From DASVHS01 sp038244815 (GTDB taxonomy: Bacteria; Acidobacteriota; Thermoanaerobaculia; Gp7-AA8): a DNA stretch of 64,000 nucleotides. Below are positions 1-8,375 of this stretch, piece by piece. The DNA lies in assembly GCA_038244815.1 (NCBI GenBank), contig JBBRTB010000015.1:43594-107593 (forward strand), in the 5' to 3' direction. The position numbers and the translations under genes were made by a program. How positions within the stretch are numbered: the first letter of the stretch is position 1; each line of letters begins with the position of its first letter. The notes below the pieces were generated by a model that worked only from the letters and a program-made list of their open reading frames with translations, was not told the origin of the DNA and searched no databases.

Positions 1-1281
1 GAAATGCGGCCTGACATCATCCTCTCCGACATCATCATGCCGGAGAAGAACGGCTACGAAGTCTGCGAGTTCGTGAAGTCACATCCCGAGTACCGCAACA
101 TCCCGGTCGTTCTGCTGACCGGAACGTTCGAGCCGTTCGACCCTGACCGCGCCGACAAGGCCGGATGCGACGCGGTGGTCACAAAGCCATTCGAGTCTCA
201 GAGCCTCATCCACAAAGTGGAAGAGTTGATCGAGCAGGCGCGCAGCACAGCGTCCACGGCCCAGACTCCCGCCATACAGGAGACCCCGGCTCCGACCCAT
301 GCTCCACCTCCCCCGCCTCCACCGGCGGCAGCAGCGCCTTCTGTTCCCGCGCCGTCGCCGTGGATGGAGGAATCGGGCGCCGCTGCGGCTCCCAGCGGAT
401 TCAGCCGCAGCGACGACCTGTTCGGCGGGAGCTCACAGCCTTCGCAGTCCTCGGCGGAGACGCCGTCCGATCCTTTCGGCTCCTCGCCGCCGGCCGAGTC
501 GTTCAGCGGCGAAACGCGGGGGTTCCCGAAGATGAATTTCGATGATCTGCCGAAGGAGCCCGCGTCCGAGCCGGCCGCTCCGCAGTCTCCGGCGCCGGCC
601 GCTTCATCGCCGTGGGACGAACAACCGCCCGCTGCCAGCGGGGAGACCAGAGCGTTTCCGCGCATGAATTTCGAGGAGATGCAGCGGCCTCCTCAGCCTC
701 CGCCGGCTTCGGAAGCCTCGCCAGAAGATCACGACTCGCCGTTCGGTGCATCTCCTGCCGCGGAGTCGTTCAGCGGCGAGACCCGCGCCTTCCCCAAGAT
801 GAGCATGGACGATATGCATGCGATGGTGAAACCGGAACTGCCGAAACCCTCGAAGGAGGCTCCCAAACCGGAGGCCGCACCTTCGCCGTGGGACCAGGAG
901 CCCTCGTCCGGTGAAACGCACGCATTCCAGAAGATGAGCTTCGACGAGCCGGCCGAATCGCCGGGCACGTCACCGGCCACACCGGCCCCCTCACCATGGG
1001 ATGAACCGGCTGCCACATCTCGATCGGGAGAAGCGATGGACGAGACGCCGAAGGAATCCGAGTCCAAGCAACCCGCGTGGGCGTCACCGGCTCCGGCCGC
1101 CTCGTCGACCGCGAGCGGCGACGGTGTCGATCTGACCGATGAACAGGTCGAGCGGATCGCTCGCCGCGTCGTGCAGATGATCTCCGACCAGGTCATCCGC
1201 AACATCGCCTGGGAAGTCATCCCGGACCTGGCCGAAATGGTCGTCAAAGAGCGCATCCGCCAGCTCGAATCGGAAGCGTGA
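1..1281 (+). CDS. Response regulator: receiver domain plus repeat-rich linker (5' end cut off by the window)
   Basis: The visible protein opens inside a CheY-like receiver domain. The phospho-acceptor Asp is in LSDIIMP, the conserved Thr in LLTG and the conserved Lys in TKPF, so only the first strand and the acidic pair lie beyond the window edge. From about residue 80 a Pro/Ala/Ser-rich linker of nearly 300 residues follows. It holds four copies of an SGETRAFPKM-like unit at 44-45 residue spacing, with SPWDE-like elements between them. The last 50 residues look helical and charged (RNIAWEVIPDLAEMVV), a tail I recall from other long-linker response regulators. No DNA-binding or enzymatic output domain is present, so output through protein contacts is inferred. 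Its stop codon overlaps the GTG start of the adenosyltransferase gene, which suggests co-translation. The partner kinase is not in the window. Confidence 0.85.
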   Translation, partial: EMRPDIILSDIIMPEKNGYEVCEFVKSHPEYRNIPVVLLTGTFEPFDPDRADKAGCDAVVTKPFESQSLIHKVEELIEQARSTASTAQTPAIQETPAPTHAPPPPPPPAAAAPSVPAPSPWMEESGAAAAPSGFSRSDDLFGGSSQPSQSSAETPSDPFGSSPPAESFSGETRGFPKMNFDDLPKEPASEPAAPQSPAPAASSPWDEQPPAASGETRAFPRMNFEEMQRPPQPPPASEASPEDHDSPFGASPAAESFSGETRAFPKMSMDDMHAMVKPELPKPSKEAPKPEAAPSPWDQEPSSGETHAFQKMSFDEPAESPGTSPATPAPSPWDEPAATSRSGEAMDETPKESESKQPAWASPAPAASSTASGDGVDLTDEQVERIARRVVQMISDQVIRNIAWEVIPDLAEMVVKERIRQLESEA

Positions 1282-1811
1282 AGATCTACACGCGCACGGG
1301 TGACGCCGGGGAGACTTCTCTCTTCGGCGGAACGCGCGTCCCGAAGAACGATCCGCGCATCGATGCGTATGGCACGGTCGACGAGCTGAACGCCTTCATC
1401 GGTGCCGCCCGCGCCACATGGCTCGGCTCTCCGATCGACACGCAGCTCGCGTACGTGCAGAGCGATCTCTTCGATATCGGTGCCCAACTGGCCTCGCCCG
1501 GAGCGTCGAGATTCAAGGGCGCCGATGCCACGCGCATCGCCACGCTCGAACAGGCCATCGACGACATGGAGCGCGAGCTCACGCCGCTCACGAGTTTCAT
1601 CCTGCCCGGCGGTTCTCCGGCGGCCGCGCACCTGCACGTGGCCCGCACCGTCTGCAGACGCGCCGAACGGCTGGTGGTTGCACTCGGAGACTCGTCGGCC
1701 GCGACAACCGTCACATATCTCAACCGCTTGTCGGACTACCTCTTCGTCGCGGCGCGGTATGCCAATCACCGCCACGGCGTCAGCGACGTCGTCTGGGGCA
1801 CCGAAACGTAG
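1278..1811 (+). CDS. pduO: Cob(I)alamin adenosyltransferase, PduO type
   Basis: This 177-residue protein transfers the adenosyl group of ATP to cob(I)alamin to make coenzyme B12. The N-terminal block TRTGDAGETSLFGG followed by RIDAYGTVDELNAFIG is the ATP-binding signature of the PduO family, and the helical remainder keeps the family pattern (HVARTVCRRAERL, YLNRLSDYLFVAAR). The length is normal for a single-domain enzyme. The GTG start overlaps the upstream TGA as GTGA, so translation is probably coupled to the response regulator. No cobalamin riboswitch or other B12 gene is visible nearby. The gene converges on the next one, with only four bases between the two stop codons. Confidence 0.93.
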   Translation: MKIYTRTGDAGETSLFGGTRVPKNDPRIDAYGTVDELNAFIGAARATWLGSPIDTQLAYVQSDLFDIGAQLASPGASRFKGADATRIATLEQAIDDMERELTPLTSFILPGGSPAAAHLHVARTVCRRAERLVVALGDSSAATTVTYLNRLSDYLFVAARYANHRHGVSDVVWGTET

Positions 1812-1815
1812 AGTC

Positions 1816-2724
1816 CTACGATTCGCCGCGGCGCTTCGGGGCCTTCGCCGAGTTCTGCCAGGCCGACCACCAGAGATCGCGCAGCAGCGACGAGCCGGCG
1901 GCGAGCCGGCCGGCGGCGAAGCGTTTCCCTTCCGCTGAGGGCGAGGCAATGGGATCGAAGGCGCCGCGCTTGTCGAGGCCGTAAAGCTCCTCGACGAGCG
2001 ATTGCGACGAACGGATGAACGCAAGCGCGGTCTCGAAATAGTCGGTGCGCAGGACAGGCGGCGCGACCCGCGCCGTGATGTCCGGGGTGGTGATGGCCCG
2101 CGATACGAAATTCGTCTCGAAGCGCGCATGGATCTGACAGTCGTTCGCGTACCCGTTCGGATTGGCCATGACCCATCCGTTGTAGTTCACGGTGTCGTGA
2201 AGGGGATTGGCCTCATCGGCGACGAAGTGGCCCATCACGCCGGCGGTGCTGATGATCTCGCCTTCGATGGCCGTCCGCTCCGGAGAATCGGGAGCGCTGA
2301 ACCGCCACTGGCGGAACTCGGCGGTGAGCAGCTCGCTCATCTCGGCGACGCGCCATGGCGAGAATCCCGGCTCCGTATTGGAGACGCCGAGGTGCGCGAG
2401 CCGCCCGGAGGAGTAGAGGAGCGCCAGGTACTTGTACCGGTCCAGCGGCAGATCCAGCCCCTCCACCATCTCCTCATTCAGAAAGTGATCGGGCGCATTC
2501 GTCGGTTCGAACGAAGGACCGGCATTGTGGAGACGGTCTGGCTGGTAGCCGAGCCAGACCAGCTCGGGAAACGAGCGATAGAAGAAGAGAGGCATGCCGG
2601 CCGGCAGCGACAGCGTGGCCGCTTCGTTCGACATGAGGTGGCCGGCCTCGCCCCAGGCAAAGGCGTTCGAGGACAGCGTCAGCAGCGCCACGGCAAGAAG
2701 GATTCGTCTCATCGATCGGGTCAC
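1816..2724 (-). CDS. Secreted S1/P1 nuclease / zinc phospholipase C-fold hydrolase
   Basis: A signal peptide (MRRILLAVALLTLSSNAFA) would be cleaved so that Trp is the first mature residue. In this superfamily the free amino group of Trp1 is a zinc ligand, and here it is followed by a His (WGEAGH), as the family requires. Further likely zinc ligands are in APDHFLNEE and in HFVADEANPLHD. The protein is therefore probably an exported trinuclear-zinc hydrolase acting on nucleic acids or phospholipids; which of the two cannot be told. I chose the GTG at 2724 because GAGG lies five bases before it. The ATG at 2712 starts directly at MRRILL but has no well-placed ribosome binding site. The final 40 residues are not recognised. 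Confidence 0.75.
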   Translation of the reverse strand: MTRSMRRILLAVALLTLSSNAFAWGEAGHLMSNEAATLSLPAGMPLFFYRSFPELVWLGYQPDRLHNAGPSFEPTNAPDHFLNEEMVEGLDLPLDRYKYLALLYSSGRLAHLGVSNTEPGFSPWRVAEMSELLTAEFRQWRFSAPDSPERTAIEGEIISTAGVMGHFVADEANPLHDTVNYNGWVMANPNGYANDCQIHARFETNFVSRAITTPDITARVAPPVLRTDYFETALAFIRSSQSLVEELYGLDKRGAFDPIASPSAEGKRFAAGRLAAGSSLLRDLWWSAWQNSAKAPKRRGES

Positions 2725-2759
2725 AAAAACCTCGCACCTCTCGGGGAATTCCGGCGACG

Positions 2760-3401
2760 TCAGGGACCGAGCGTCTCCGTCTCCACGTTCGGAAGGATGC
2801 AAAGGTATCGCAACTCGATGGCACCGAGCATCACCACGCTGCCGCCGCGCAGCGGCGTGGGCGCCGCGATCACCCGGCCGTCGATTCGCGTCCCGTTCTT
2901 GCTCCGCAGATCCTCGATGACCGCGCCATCGCCTTCCGTCGTGATCGCCGCGTGATGTCGCGACACACTCGACGAAGGAATGAACACTTCCGCCGCGGGA
3001 TCGCGGCCAACGATGTTCCGGCCGCGAGCGAGTGGGAAGACGCGATCGGCGAGAATCAACTGGTGGACCGGTCCGTTCGCGCGGACCGGGGACGCATCCG
3101 TGGCTTCGCGAACGTCTGCGTTGAACGCATAGCCGTGACGGTGCACCGTGCGGATGGCGTCGCGCGAGGGACCCAGGGCGGAGCGGATCTCGCGGACGAG
3201 GACGGCCAGGCTTCCGTCGACCACGAACGTGTCCGGCCAGAGACGATCGTGGAGCTCCCTCTTGTCGACCACGCGGGGCCGCTCCTCGATCAGAAGACGC
3301 AGGAGATCGAGACTCTTCCCCGAGAGGTGGAGGGCCGCGCCGCGATCGGAAAGCAGTCTCGCGTCAGTGTCCAACAGGAACGTGCCAAACTCATAGCGCA
3401 T
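2760..3401 (-). CDS. Winged-helix DNA-binding protein with C-terminal FHA domain
   Basis: Residues 1-100 form an OmpR/PhoB-type winged helix (MRYEFGTFLLDTDARLL, LLRLLIEERPRVVDKRELHD, IRTVHRHGYAF). Residues 115-205 form a forkhead-associated domain with the phosphothreonine-binding motifs GRNIVGRD, SSSVSRHHA and RSKNGTRIDG. FHA domains read phosphothreonine, so DNA binding or partner choice is probably tuned by a Ser/Thr kinase, and one is encoded 580 bases away on the other strand (3979-6594). The start at 3401 is where the winged-helix homology begins. A TAAAAT -10-like box lies at 3425-3430 on the same strand. A longer upstream frame has no domain homology and overlaps the JAMM gene. Pairing with that kinase is an inference. 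Confidence 0.85.
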   Translation of the reverse strand: MRYEFGTFLLDTDARLLSDRGAALHLSGKSLDLLRLLIEERPRVVDKRELHDRLWPDTFVVDGSLAVLVREIRSALGPSRDAIRTVHRHGYAFNADVREATDASPVRANGPVHQLILADRVFPLARGRNIVGRDPAAEVFIPSSSVSRHHAAITTEGDGAVIEDLRSKNGTRIDGRVIAAPTPLRGGSVVMLGAIELRYLCILPNVETETLGP

Positions 3402-3427
3402 CGGCGAGGAACGAAACTCGAGCCATT

Positions 3428-3883
3428 TTACTCGCCTGTACCGGCGCGCTTCGGTGAAGGCTTCCAGGCTCCGAGCCGGAGGATCTCGATTCGCGTTCCC
3501 GTCGTCCGCGTGATCATCGTCCGGGTCAGGACATAAATCGGCAATCGCAGGCGGGCGGCGAGAGCCTTGTCGTTGTCGGATGGAAAAGGACAGGGATTCG
3601 GATGGGTGTGGACGATCGCCACCGTATTCGCAGGGATCGCGCCGTAGAAACTCGCTTTCTCGAATTGATTCAGATAGGGCCAGGGTACGAAGTCCTCTTT
3701 TCCGGAATCGTCGCGAACGATGAATGCGGCGTGCTCGAAGGAGCTCTGGCCCCAGGCGGAGAGTTTCAGCAGGTGCCAAAACTGCGCGATGAAACGCTCT
3801 TCAAGCCGGATCTCCGCGGGTCGCCCCGCTTTGGGCACCAGCATCAAGGCCATCGTCAGAGCAACCGTTCCCGCGATCTTCAT
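3428..3883 (-). CDS. Secreted or anchored JAMM/MPN-type putative metalloprotease
   Basis: The 151-residue product starts with a hydrophobic export signal (MKIAGTVALTMALMLV). It contains the JAMM zinc signature VHTHPNPCPFPSDND, that is His-x-His followed by Ser-x-x-Asp, with a candidate catalytic Glu upstream in FEHAAFIV. JAB/MPN proteins are zinc isopeptidases or peptidases, and small secreted versions also include toxin-associated domains. No substrate is evident. The gene is divergent from the kinase at 3979 and lies 26 bases upstream of the winged-helix/FHA gene on the same strand, so the two may form one transcript. The C-terminus is short and basic. The fold assignment is firm; the substrate is not. 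Confidence 0.7.
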   Translation of the reverse strand: MKIAGTVALTMALMLVPKAGRPAEIRLEERFIAQFWHLLKLSAWGQSSFEHAAFIVRDDSGKEDFVPWPYLNQFEKASFYGAIPANTVAIVHTHPNPCPFPSDNDKALAARLRLPIYVLTRTMITRTTGTRIEILRLGAWKPSPKRAGTGE

Positions 3884-3953
3884 GTCCGGAAGATCGAGCC
3901 GGGAGCGGCTGCTGCTCTAAAGGCGTTCTAAGAGAGTTCTGAAAGCGCGCGCG

Positions 3954-3959
3954 TAGAAT
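3954..3959 (+). promoter_or_regulatory. Candidate -10 box (TAGAAT) for the Ser/Thr kinase gene
   Basis: TAGAAT ends 19 bases before ATG 3979 and overlaps the alternative ATG at 3958. If it is a true -10 element, transcription would begin near 3966 and the 3958 ATG could not be used. No clear -35 is seen. Confidence 0.4.
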
Positions 3960-3978
3960 GACCGCAGTCCTGTCTCGA

Positions 3979-6594
3979 ATGTGCGCCTTGAATGATCTTG
4001 CCGGCAAAGAGGTTGGCCGCTACCGCATCGTGGCACTGCTGGGCGCTGGTGGGATGGGCGAGGTGTACGACGCCATCGACTCGTCGCTCGGCCGTCACGT
4101 CGCACTGAAGATTCTCCGCCGCGACGCCGTGAGCGACGCCAACCGGGTGGCCCGCTTCGTCCAGGAAGCGCGGTCCGCGGCGATGCTCAATCACCCGAAC
4201 CTCGTTTCGATTCACGAGATCGGCGAGGACGACGGCGTTCACTTCATCGCCATGGAGAAGATCGACGGCTCGACGCTGCGCGAGATCCTTACGAGAGGGC
4301 GATTCCAACCGGCTCATGCCCTCGACCTGATGGCACAGGTGACCGACGCCGTGGCCACCGCGCACGCCGCCGGGATCATCCATCGCGATCTGAAACCGGA
4401 AAACATCATGGTCTCGAGCACCGGCCATGCCAAGGTCCTCGACTTCGGACTGGCCAAACTGCAGGCCCCCACCATCCTGGCCGGCGATGCTTCCGCAAGC
4501 ACACTGCTCAAAGCCACGGACTCCGGCAGCATCCTCGGCACCGCCGGTTACATGTCGCCGGAACAGGCGCAGGGCCAGGCGGTGGATGCGCGGACCGATG
4601 TCTTCTCCCTCGGCTGCATCCTCTACGAGACCATTACAGGCCGGCGGGCCTTTCAGGCCGCGAGCTCGATCGACACGCTGCACAAACTCATCCACGAAGA
4701 TCCGCCGCCGCTCCGCACCATCGTTCCCGATGTTTCCGCCGAAATCGAACGCATCGTCAGGAAGTCGATCTCAAAGGATCCGGACGAGCGCTACCAGTCT
4801 GTCCGCGACATGACCATCGACCTGCGCAATGCCCGTAAGGAGTTCGGTACTTCGCCGGGCGGGCCCAGAACGGCTCGACCGCTCCTCCTCGCCGCGATGG
4901 CGATCGCCGGAATCGTCGCGGTCATCTTCGGCACGCTGGCAATCCTGCGCCGCGCCGCGCCGAATTCGCCGGTACAGGTCGAGCGCATCACCAGGACCGG
5001 CGACGTCGTGAACGCCACCATCTCGCCCGATGGAAAGTACATGGCCTACGTCCGTTACAACGAGACAGGCCAGAGCCTCTGGCTGAGACAACTCTCCACC
5101 GATCAGGATCTGAACCTCATCCCGGCGGGGCCGTTCAACGTCTGGGGCGTTTCGTTCACGCCCGACAGCAATACCATCCTGTACTCGACGAAGAGCAGTG
5201 GTGAGCCCGATGGGATCCTGAGCAGCATTCCGGTCATCGGCGGGCGCGGTCAGCGTCTGCTGCAGGGAATCGACAGTGGCGTCTCATTTTCTCCGGACGG
5301 AAAGCAGATCGCGTATCTGCGACGGGATTTCCCGCAGCCGCAGTCGAGCGCCCTGATGATTGCGTCGAGCGACGGGAGTGGTTCGCGCGCCATCGCCGTG
5401 CGACATGCTCCGGATTTCTTTTCACCGATCTGGTTCTCCGGGCCCTCGTGGTCGCCCGACGGAAAGCTGATCGCCACCGCCTCCATCAGGCGGGAGAGAA
5501 CAGCGCGGGCCAGGATCGTCGGAATCAATCCCATCACCGGTGCGGAACAGGTGATCGCCGATCCCGGATGGCAGCATGTGGGCCGAGTGACATGGCTTCC
5601 GGATGGAAAGAACCTCGTGGCCATCGCCGGAAGCGGCTCGATGGTCGGAGGTCTCGCGGGCGATCGCGACAGTGCGCTATGGCTCATCCCGATCGGCGGC
5701 GGAGAACCGCGCCCGATCACCCGTGACGTCGACGGCTACCGAAGCCCCACCGTGACCGACGACGGCAGCCGGTTGATGTGCGTCCGCCTGACCGAGCCGA
5801 TCAGCGAACTCTGGCTCGTACCGATGGCGGCAGGCAGCGCACCACAGAAGCTGCTGGCCGGCCTCGACATAAGACCTCAGCCTTCGTACCTGGCGAATGG
5901 GAACATCGCGTTCTCGACCAGGGGCGTGATCGCGTCCGTCGAGCCGGCCGCCGAGAGGGCGGCACACGCGACGGAGCTGGTCCACGACCGGTTTCGGAAC
6001 TCGTTTCCCATCGGAACTGACCGGGGCATCGTCTACACGTCTTCGCGCCCGGAAGGCGAGACGATCTGCGAAGTCTCGCTGAGCGGAGAATCACAAAAGA
6101 TCATCGCTCCGGGCCGGGCCCTTTCGGTCACGCGAGATGGCTCGCGGATGGCGTTGCTCCGGCAAGGCTCCTTATGGATTCGATCGCTTCCCGGCGGCCA
6201 CGAGAGCAAGCTCCCACTGCGCATCGACATCGATACCGACGACGTGGCATTGTCGCCTTCGGGCGACCGGATCGCCGTGGCCCACGGATCCTCCGCCAGG
6301 GCAAGACTGGAGATCTACTCGACCAGCACGAACAAACTCCTGTGGAGCACGCCGGTGAACGGTGAGTGGCACGGTGTCCACTGGATGCCCGACGGCTCGG
6401 CGCTGCTGGCCAGCGGATTGGCTCCCGATCGCGCGAATGTGTGGAAGTTCAATTTTCACGGAGAGCCGACGAAAGTAACAAACTTCTACGGGCAGCTGCT
6501 TCTCAACTTCGACATCTCGCCGGACGGCAGGAACCTCACGGTCGTTCGCACTCAGTTCGAGCGCGATGCGGTGATCATCCGCGGATTCGACTGA
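3979..6594 (+). CDS. Membrane Ser/Thr protein kinase with PD40 beta-propeller sensor
   Basis: The N-terminal kinase domain has every catalytic landmark: the glycine loop LLGAGGMGEVY, the ATP-binding Lys in HVALKIL, the catalytic loop IIHRDLKPENIM, DFGLAKL, and GTAGYMSPEQ in the activation segment. One transmembrane helix follows (LLLAAMAIAGIVAVIFG), then about 540 residues of PD40/WD40-like repeats (ISPDGKYMAYV, WSPDGKLIATAS, LSPSGDRIAVA), probably a TolB-like propeller outside the membrane. This kinase-TM-propeller layout is common in Acidobacteriota and suggests an envelope sensor. I prefer ATG 3979 over 3958 because a TAGAAT box overlaps the earlier codon and because about ten residues before GRYRIV is usual. 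The FHA regulator next door is a plausible substrate reader; this is not proven. Confidence 0.93.
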   Translation: MCALNDLAGKEVGRYRIVALLGAGGMGEVYDAIDSSLGRHVALKILRRDAVSDANRVARFVQEARSAAMLNHPNLVSIHEIGEDDGVHFIAMEKIDGSTLREILTRGRFQPAHALDLMAQVTDAVATAHAAGIIHRDLKPENIMVSSTGHAKVLDFGLAKLQAPTILAGDASASTLLKATDSGSILGTAGYMSPEQAQGQAVDARTDVFSLGCILYETITGRRAFQAASSIDTLHKLIHEDPPPLRTIVPDVSAEIERIVRKSISKDPDERYQSVRDMTIDLRNARKEFGTSPGGPRTARPLLLAAMAIAGIVAVIFGTLAILRRAAPNSPVQVERITRTGDVVNATISPDGKYMAYVRYNETGQSLWLRQLSTDQDLNLIPAGPFNVWGVSFTPDSNTILYSTKSSGEPDGILSSIPVIGGRGQRLLQGIDSGVSFSPDGKQIAYLRRDFPQPQSSALMIASSDGSGSRAIAVRHAPDFFSPIWFSGPSWSPDGKLIATASIRRERTARARIVGINPITGAEQVIADPGWQHVGRVTWLPDGKNLVAIAGSGSMVGGLAGDRDSALWLIPIGGGEPRPITRDVDGYRSPTVTDDGSRLMCVRLTEPISELWLVPMAAGSAPQKLLAGLDIRPQPSYLANGNIAFSTRGVIASVEPAAERAAHATELVHDRFRNSFPIGTDRGIVYTSSRPEGETICEVSLSGESQKIIAPGRALSVTRDGSRMALLRQGSLWIRSLPGGHESKLPLRIDIDTDDVALSPSGDRIAVAHGSSARARLEIYSTSTNKLLWSTPVNGEWHGVHWMPDGSALLASGLAPDRANVWKFNFHGEPTKVTNFYGQLLLNFDISPDGRNLTVVRTQFERDAVIIRGFD

Positions 6595-6641
6595 AAGGCG
6601 GGCCACCGCTGGATTCCCGTCGTCTTTCGCGGCTCGAATTG

Positions 6642-6690
6642 GAAGGATGGTCGGGGCAAGAGGATTTGAACCTCCGACCTCACGGTCCCG
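6642..6690 (-). repeat. Duplicated 3' part of tRNA-Pro (att-like direct repeat, distal copy)
   Basis: These 49 bases are identical to 7504-7552. On the minus strand they comprise the tRNA-Pro sequence from the first anticodon base through the T arm, acceptor 3' strand and CCA, plus six bases of 3' flank. The match stops exactly in the anticodon loop. The 5' half of the tRNA is absent, so this copy cannot make a tRNA. Confidence 0.85.
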
Positions 6691-6691
6691 C

Positions 6692-7405
6692 TCAGTAGGC
6701 GCCGACCCGCCCCTTTTTCGGCTGAGCCTTTGCACGCTGTTGCTGAGATCCGTCGCATGGAAGACCGAATTTCGCGTCAAACGCGCAGTCCGGTCTGATC
6801 ACGGCGATCATCAGGGACGGATTACCCTGGCATCGACCGCCATTCGTCACGAATCCGATCGTCGAGCAGGCGCCTCCGAACTGAGGGAACCCGAGCACCG
6901 AAGTGAGCTGCGTCAGCGTCTCCGCCGTCGCGGCGCCCACGGCTGCCTTCGCTTTGTCGCGGTCCCTCCCCGATTTCCAGTCTCTTTCGCCTGTCTTCAC
7001 GACCTGCCCGTACGCCTCTACAGTCACCGGCACGTCAGCCGAACGAAGCTCCGGATGATCCTTGTACTCCTTTCGGATTCCGTCGATCGTCGTGGCGGTG
7101 CCTGGCAGCTCGAGCTTCACCTTCACCGGCTTGCCCTCGTTCACCGTGTATTCGGCATTCACAAGGTGGCTGTCATAGCTCCTTTGAATGTCGACGCGGA
7201 CATGAGCTCCGTCGACCGTTTCGAACAGGTACGTCTCGCTGCTCTTCTTGTCAGTGTTCGAAGTAATGACGGTGGCGCGGTAAAGAGGCCCGCGGTTGCG
7301 GTCAGAAATGACGTAGTGAGTTCGCGTCTCGACAGGCTGATCAGCGATCGCCGCGGTGGTCACAAGCGCGAGGATCACCGAGGCACAGAGAATGGTTCTG
7401 GACAT
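6692..7405 (-). CDS. Secreted protein of unknown function, bracketed by tRNA-Pro repeats
   Basis: I do not recognise this 237-residue protein. It has a standard signal peptide (MSRTILCASVILALVTTAAIA) and a mixed beta-rich body with several Thr/Val stretches. The C-terminal part has four cysteines (GGACSTIGF, GGRCQGN, RPDCAFDA, GLPCDG) that could form disulfides after export. The tail is basic (AQPKKGRVGAY). It is the only gene between the intact tRNA-Pro and the tRNA 3' fragment, and its stop codon lies one base from the fragment. That position suggests acquired cargo or the remains of a tRNA-targeted element, but no integrase is present. Base composition looks somewhat less GC-rich than its neighbours, although I cannot quantify this. 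Confidence 0.7.
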   Translation of the reverse strand: MSRTILCASVILALVTTAAIADQPVETRTHYVISDRNRGPLYRATVITSNTDKKSSETYLFETVDGAHVRVDIQRSYDSHLVNAEYTVNEGKPVKVKLELPGTATTIDGIRKEYKDHPELRSADVPVTVEAYGQVVKTGERDWKSGRDRDKAKAAVGAATAETLTQLTSVLGFPQFGGACSTIGFVTNGGRCQGNPSLMIAVIRPDCAFDAKFGLPCDGSQQQRAKAQPKKGRVGAY

Positions 7406-7503
7406 TCTTAATGTCTACCATGACTTCTCTTCGGCGAAAGCACACGTCAACTCGCGGTCTTGCACAGTCAGCTCGAACGCGACGCCGTCGTCGGAATGAC
7501 AGT

Positions 7504-7552
7504 GAAGGATGGTCGGGGCAAGAGGATTTGAACCTCCGACCTCACGGTCCCG
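7504..7552 (-). repeat. Proximal copy of the tRNA-Pro direct repeat (part of the intact tRNA)
   Basis: This copy is identical over 49 bases to 6642-6690. It covers the 3' half of the functional tRNA-Pro gene plus six downstream bases. The two copies are 862 bases apart in the same orientation. Confidence 0.85.
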
Positions 7553-7587
7553 AACCGTGCGCTCTAACCAGGCTGAGCTATGCCCCG
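7510..7587 (-). tRNA. tRNA-Pro (anticodon CGG)
   Basis: The minus strand folds as a full cloverleaf. The acceptor pairs CGGGGCA with TGCCCCG, the anticodon stem CACGG/CCGTG encloses TTCGGGA with anticodon CGG (codon CCG), the T arm is GGAGG-TTCAAAT-CCTCT, and CCA is encoded. G37 follows the anticodon, as expected for proline tRNAs. Confidence 0.95.
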
Positions 7588-7655
7588 AGAGAAAGGACGC
7601 GGATTCTAGGGGTTTCCGCATCCGCCGTCAACGACACCCCCACACGAATCATTCC

Positions 7656-8288
7656 TCAGAAACGAAACGCGATCCCCGTCGAAACGATCAGCGGTTTGAC
7701 ATGGATCGTCGCCTTTGACGACGTTCCGATGAACGTGGCGTAGGAGCGGCTCTCGATCGGCGTGTAGCGCGCGTCGCCGAGAACGCTCCACCGCTTCGAC
7801 AGCGAGATCTCCAGGCCACCGTCCACCACGAGACCGATCGGGTTGTCGAACTTCACGTCGCCCAAGCCGCTTGTCGGCTTCGCGATGTCGCGCAGGATCA
7901 CGTAACCCGCGCCCGCACCGATGTAGGGGCGCAAGGCCGTGCCCTCGAGCATGTGCCATTGCAGGACGGCGGTGACCGGATAGATCTGCGCGTATCCGAG
8001 GTCGGCCACGGTGACGTAGTCGCTGCCGCTGCGGCGGACGTGAAGCCGTGACTGGAGTACGGCCACCTTCGCCTCGAGCGACACGCGCTCCCCGGAGAAG
8101 AAATTCAGGCCGAAGCCCAGGCCGCCTCCGTTGTCGAAGCGCGGCACGTATTTCACCGTATTCGGATCGAACGTGGCCCCGCTGCTGCGGTGAACGCCTT
8201 CGGCATCGGCGAACACGACAACGGAATGTTGTGCAAGCACGGGCGCCGCAGAGATCAGGACAGCGGCGAGTGCCGCAAAGTGTTTCAT
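7656..8288 (-). CDS. Small outer-membrane beta-barrel protein (OmpW-like)
   Basis: The 210-residue product has a signal peptide ending ...SAAPVLAQ. Alternating amphipathic strands follow (GGGLGFGLNFF, RPYIGAGAGYVIL, IGLVVDGGLEISLS), and the C-terminus is aromatic (GIAFRF), as usual for BAM-assembled barrels. The pattern YIGAGAGY plus a central variable region with a short helix-like segment (LRDIAKPTSGLGDVKF) fits the eight-stranded OmpW class, whose members form a small hydrophobic channel. The ATG at 8288 lies immediately before the signal peptide. The gene is divergent from the VWFA-protein gene with an 87-base gap. The substrate is unknown. Confidence 0.75.
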   Translation of the reverse strand: MKHFAALAAVLISAAPVLAQHSVVVFADAEGVHRSSGATFDPNTVKYVPRFDNGGGLGFGLNFFSGERVSLEAKVAVLQSRLHVRRSGSDYVTVADLGYAQIYPVTAVLQWHMLEGTALRPYIGAGAGYVILRDIAKPTSGLGDVKFDNPIGLVVDGGLEISLSKRWSVLGDARYTPIESRSYATFIGTSSKATIHVKPLIVSTGIAFRF

Positions 8289-8375
8289 TCTTGTGTACTA
8301 ACACAACGCAAGAAGCGAACCGCAGCGGAATCGCCCTCAGACGCCTCACGTTGGACCGGGGTGAAAGGAGGCTCC

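Noticed and set aside
2760..3779. 339-codon version of the winged-helix/FHA gene
   Set aside because: The extra 126 residues overlap the JAMM gene in another frame and have no domain.
3958..3960. ATG 3958 as start of the Ser/Thr kinase
   Set aside because: It overlaps a TAGAAT box, and the extra seven residues have no counterpart in similar kinases; ATG 3979 is preferred, though not proved.
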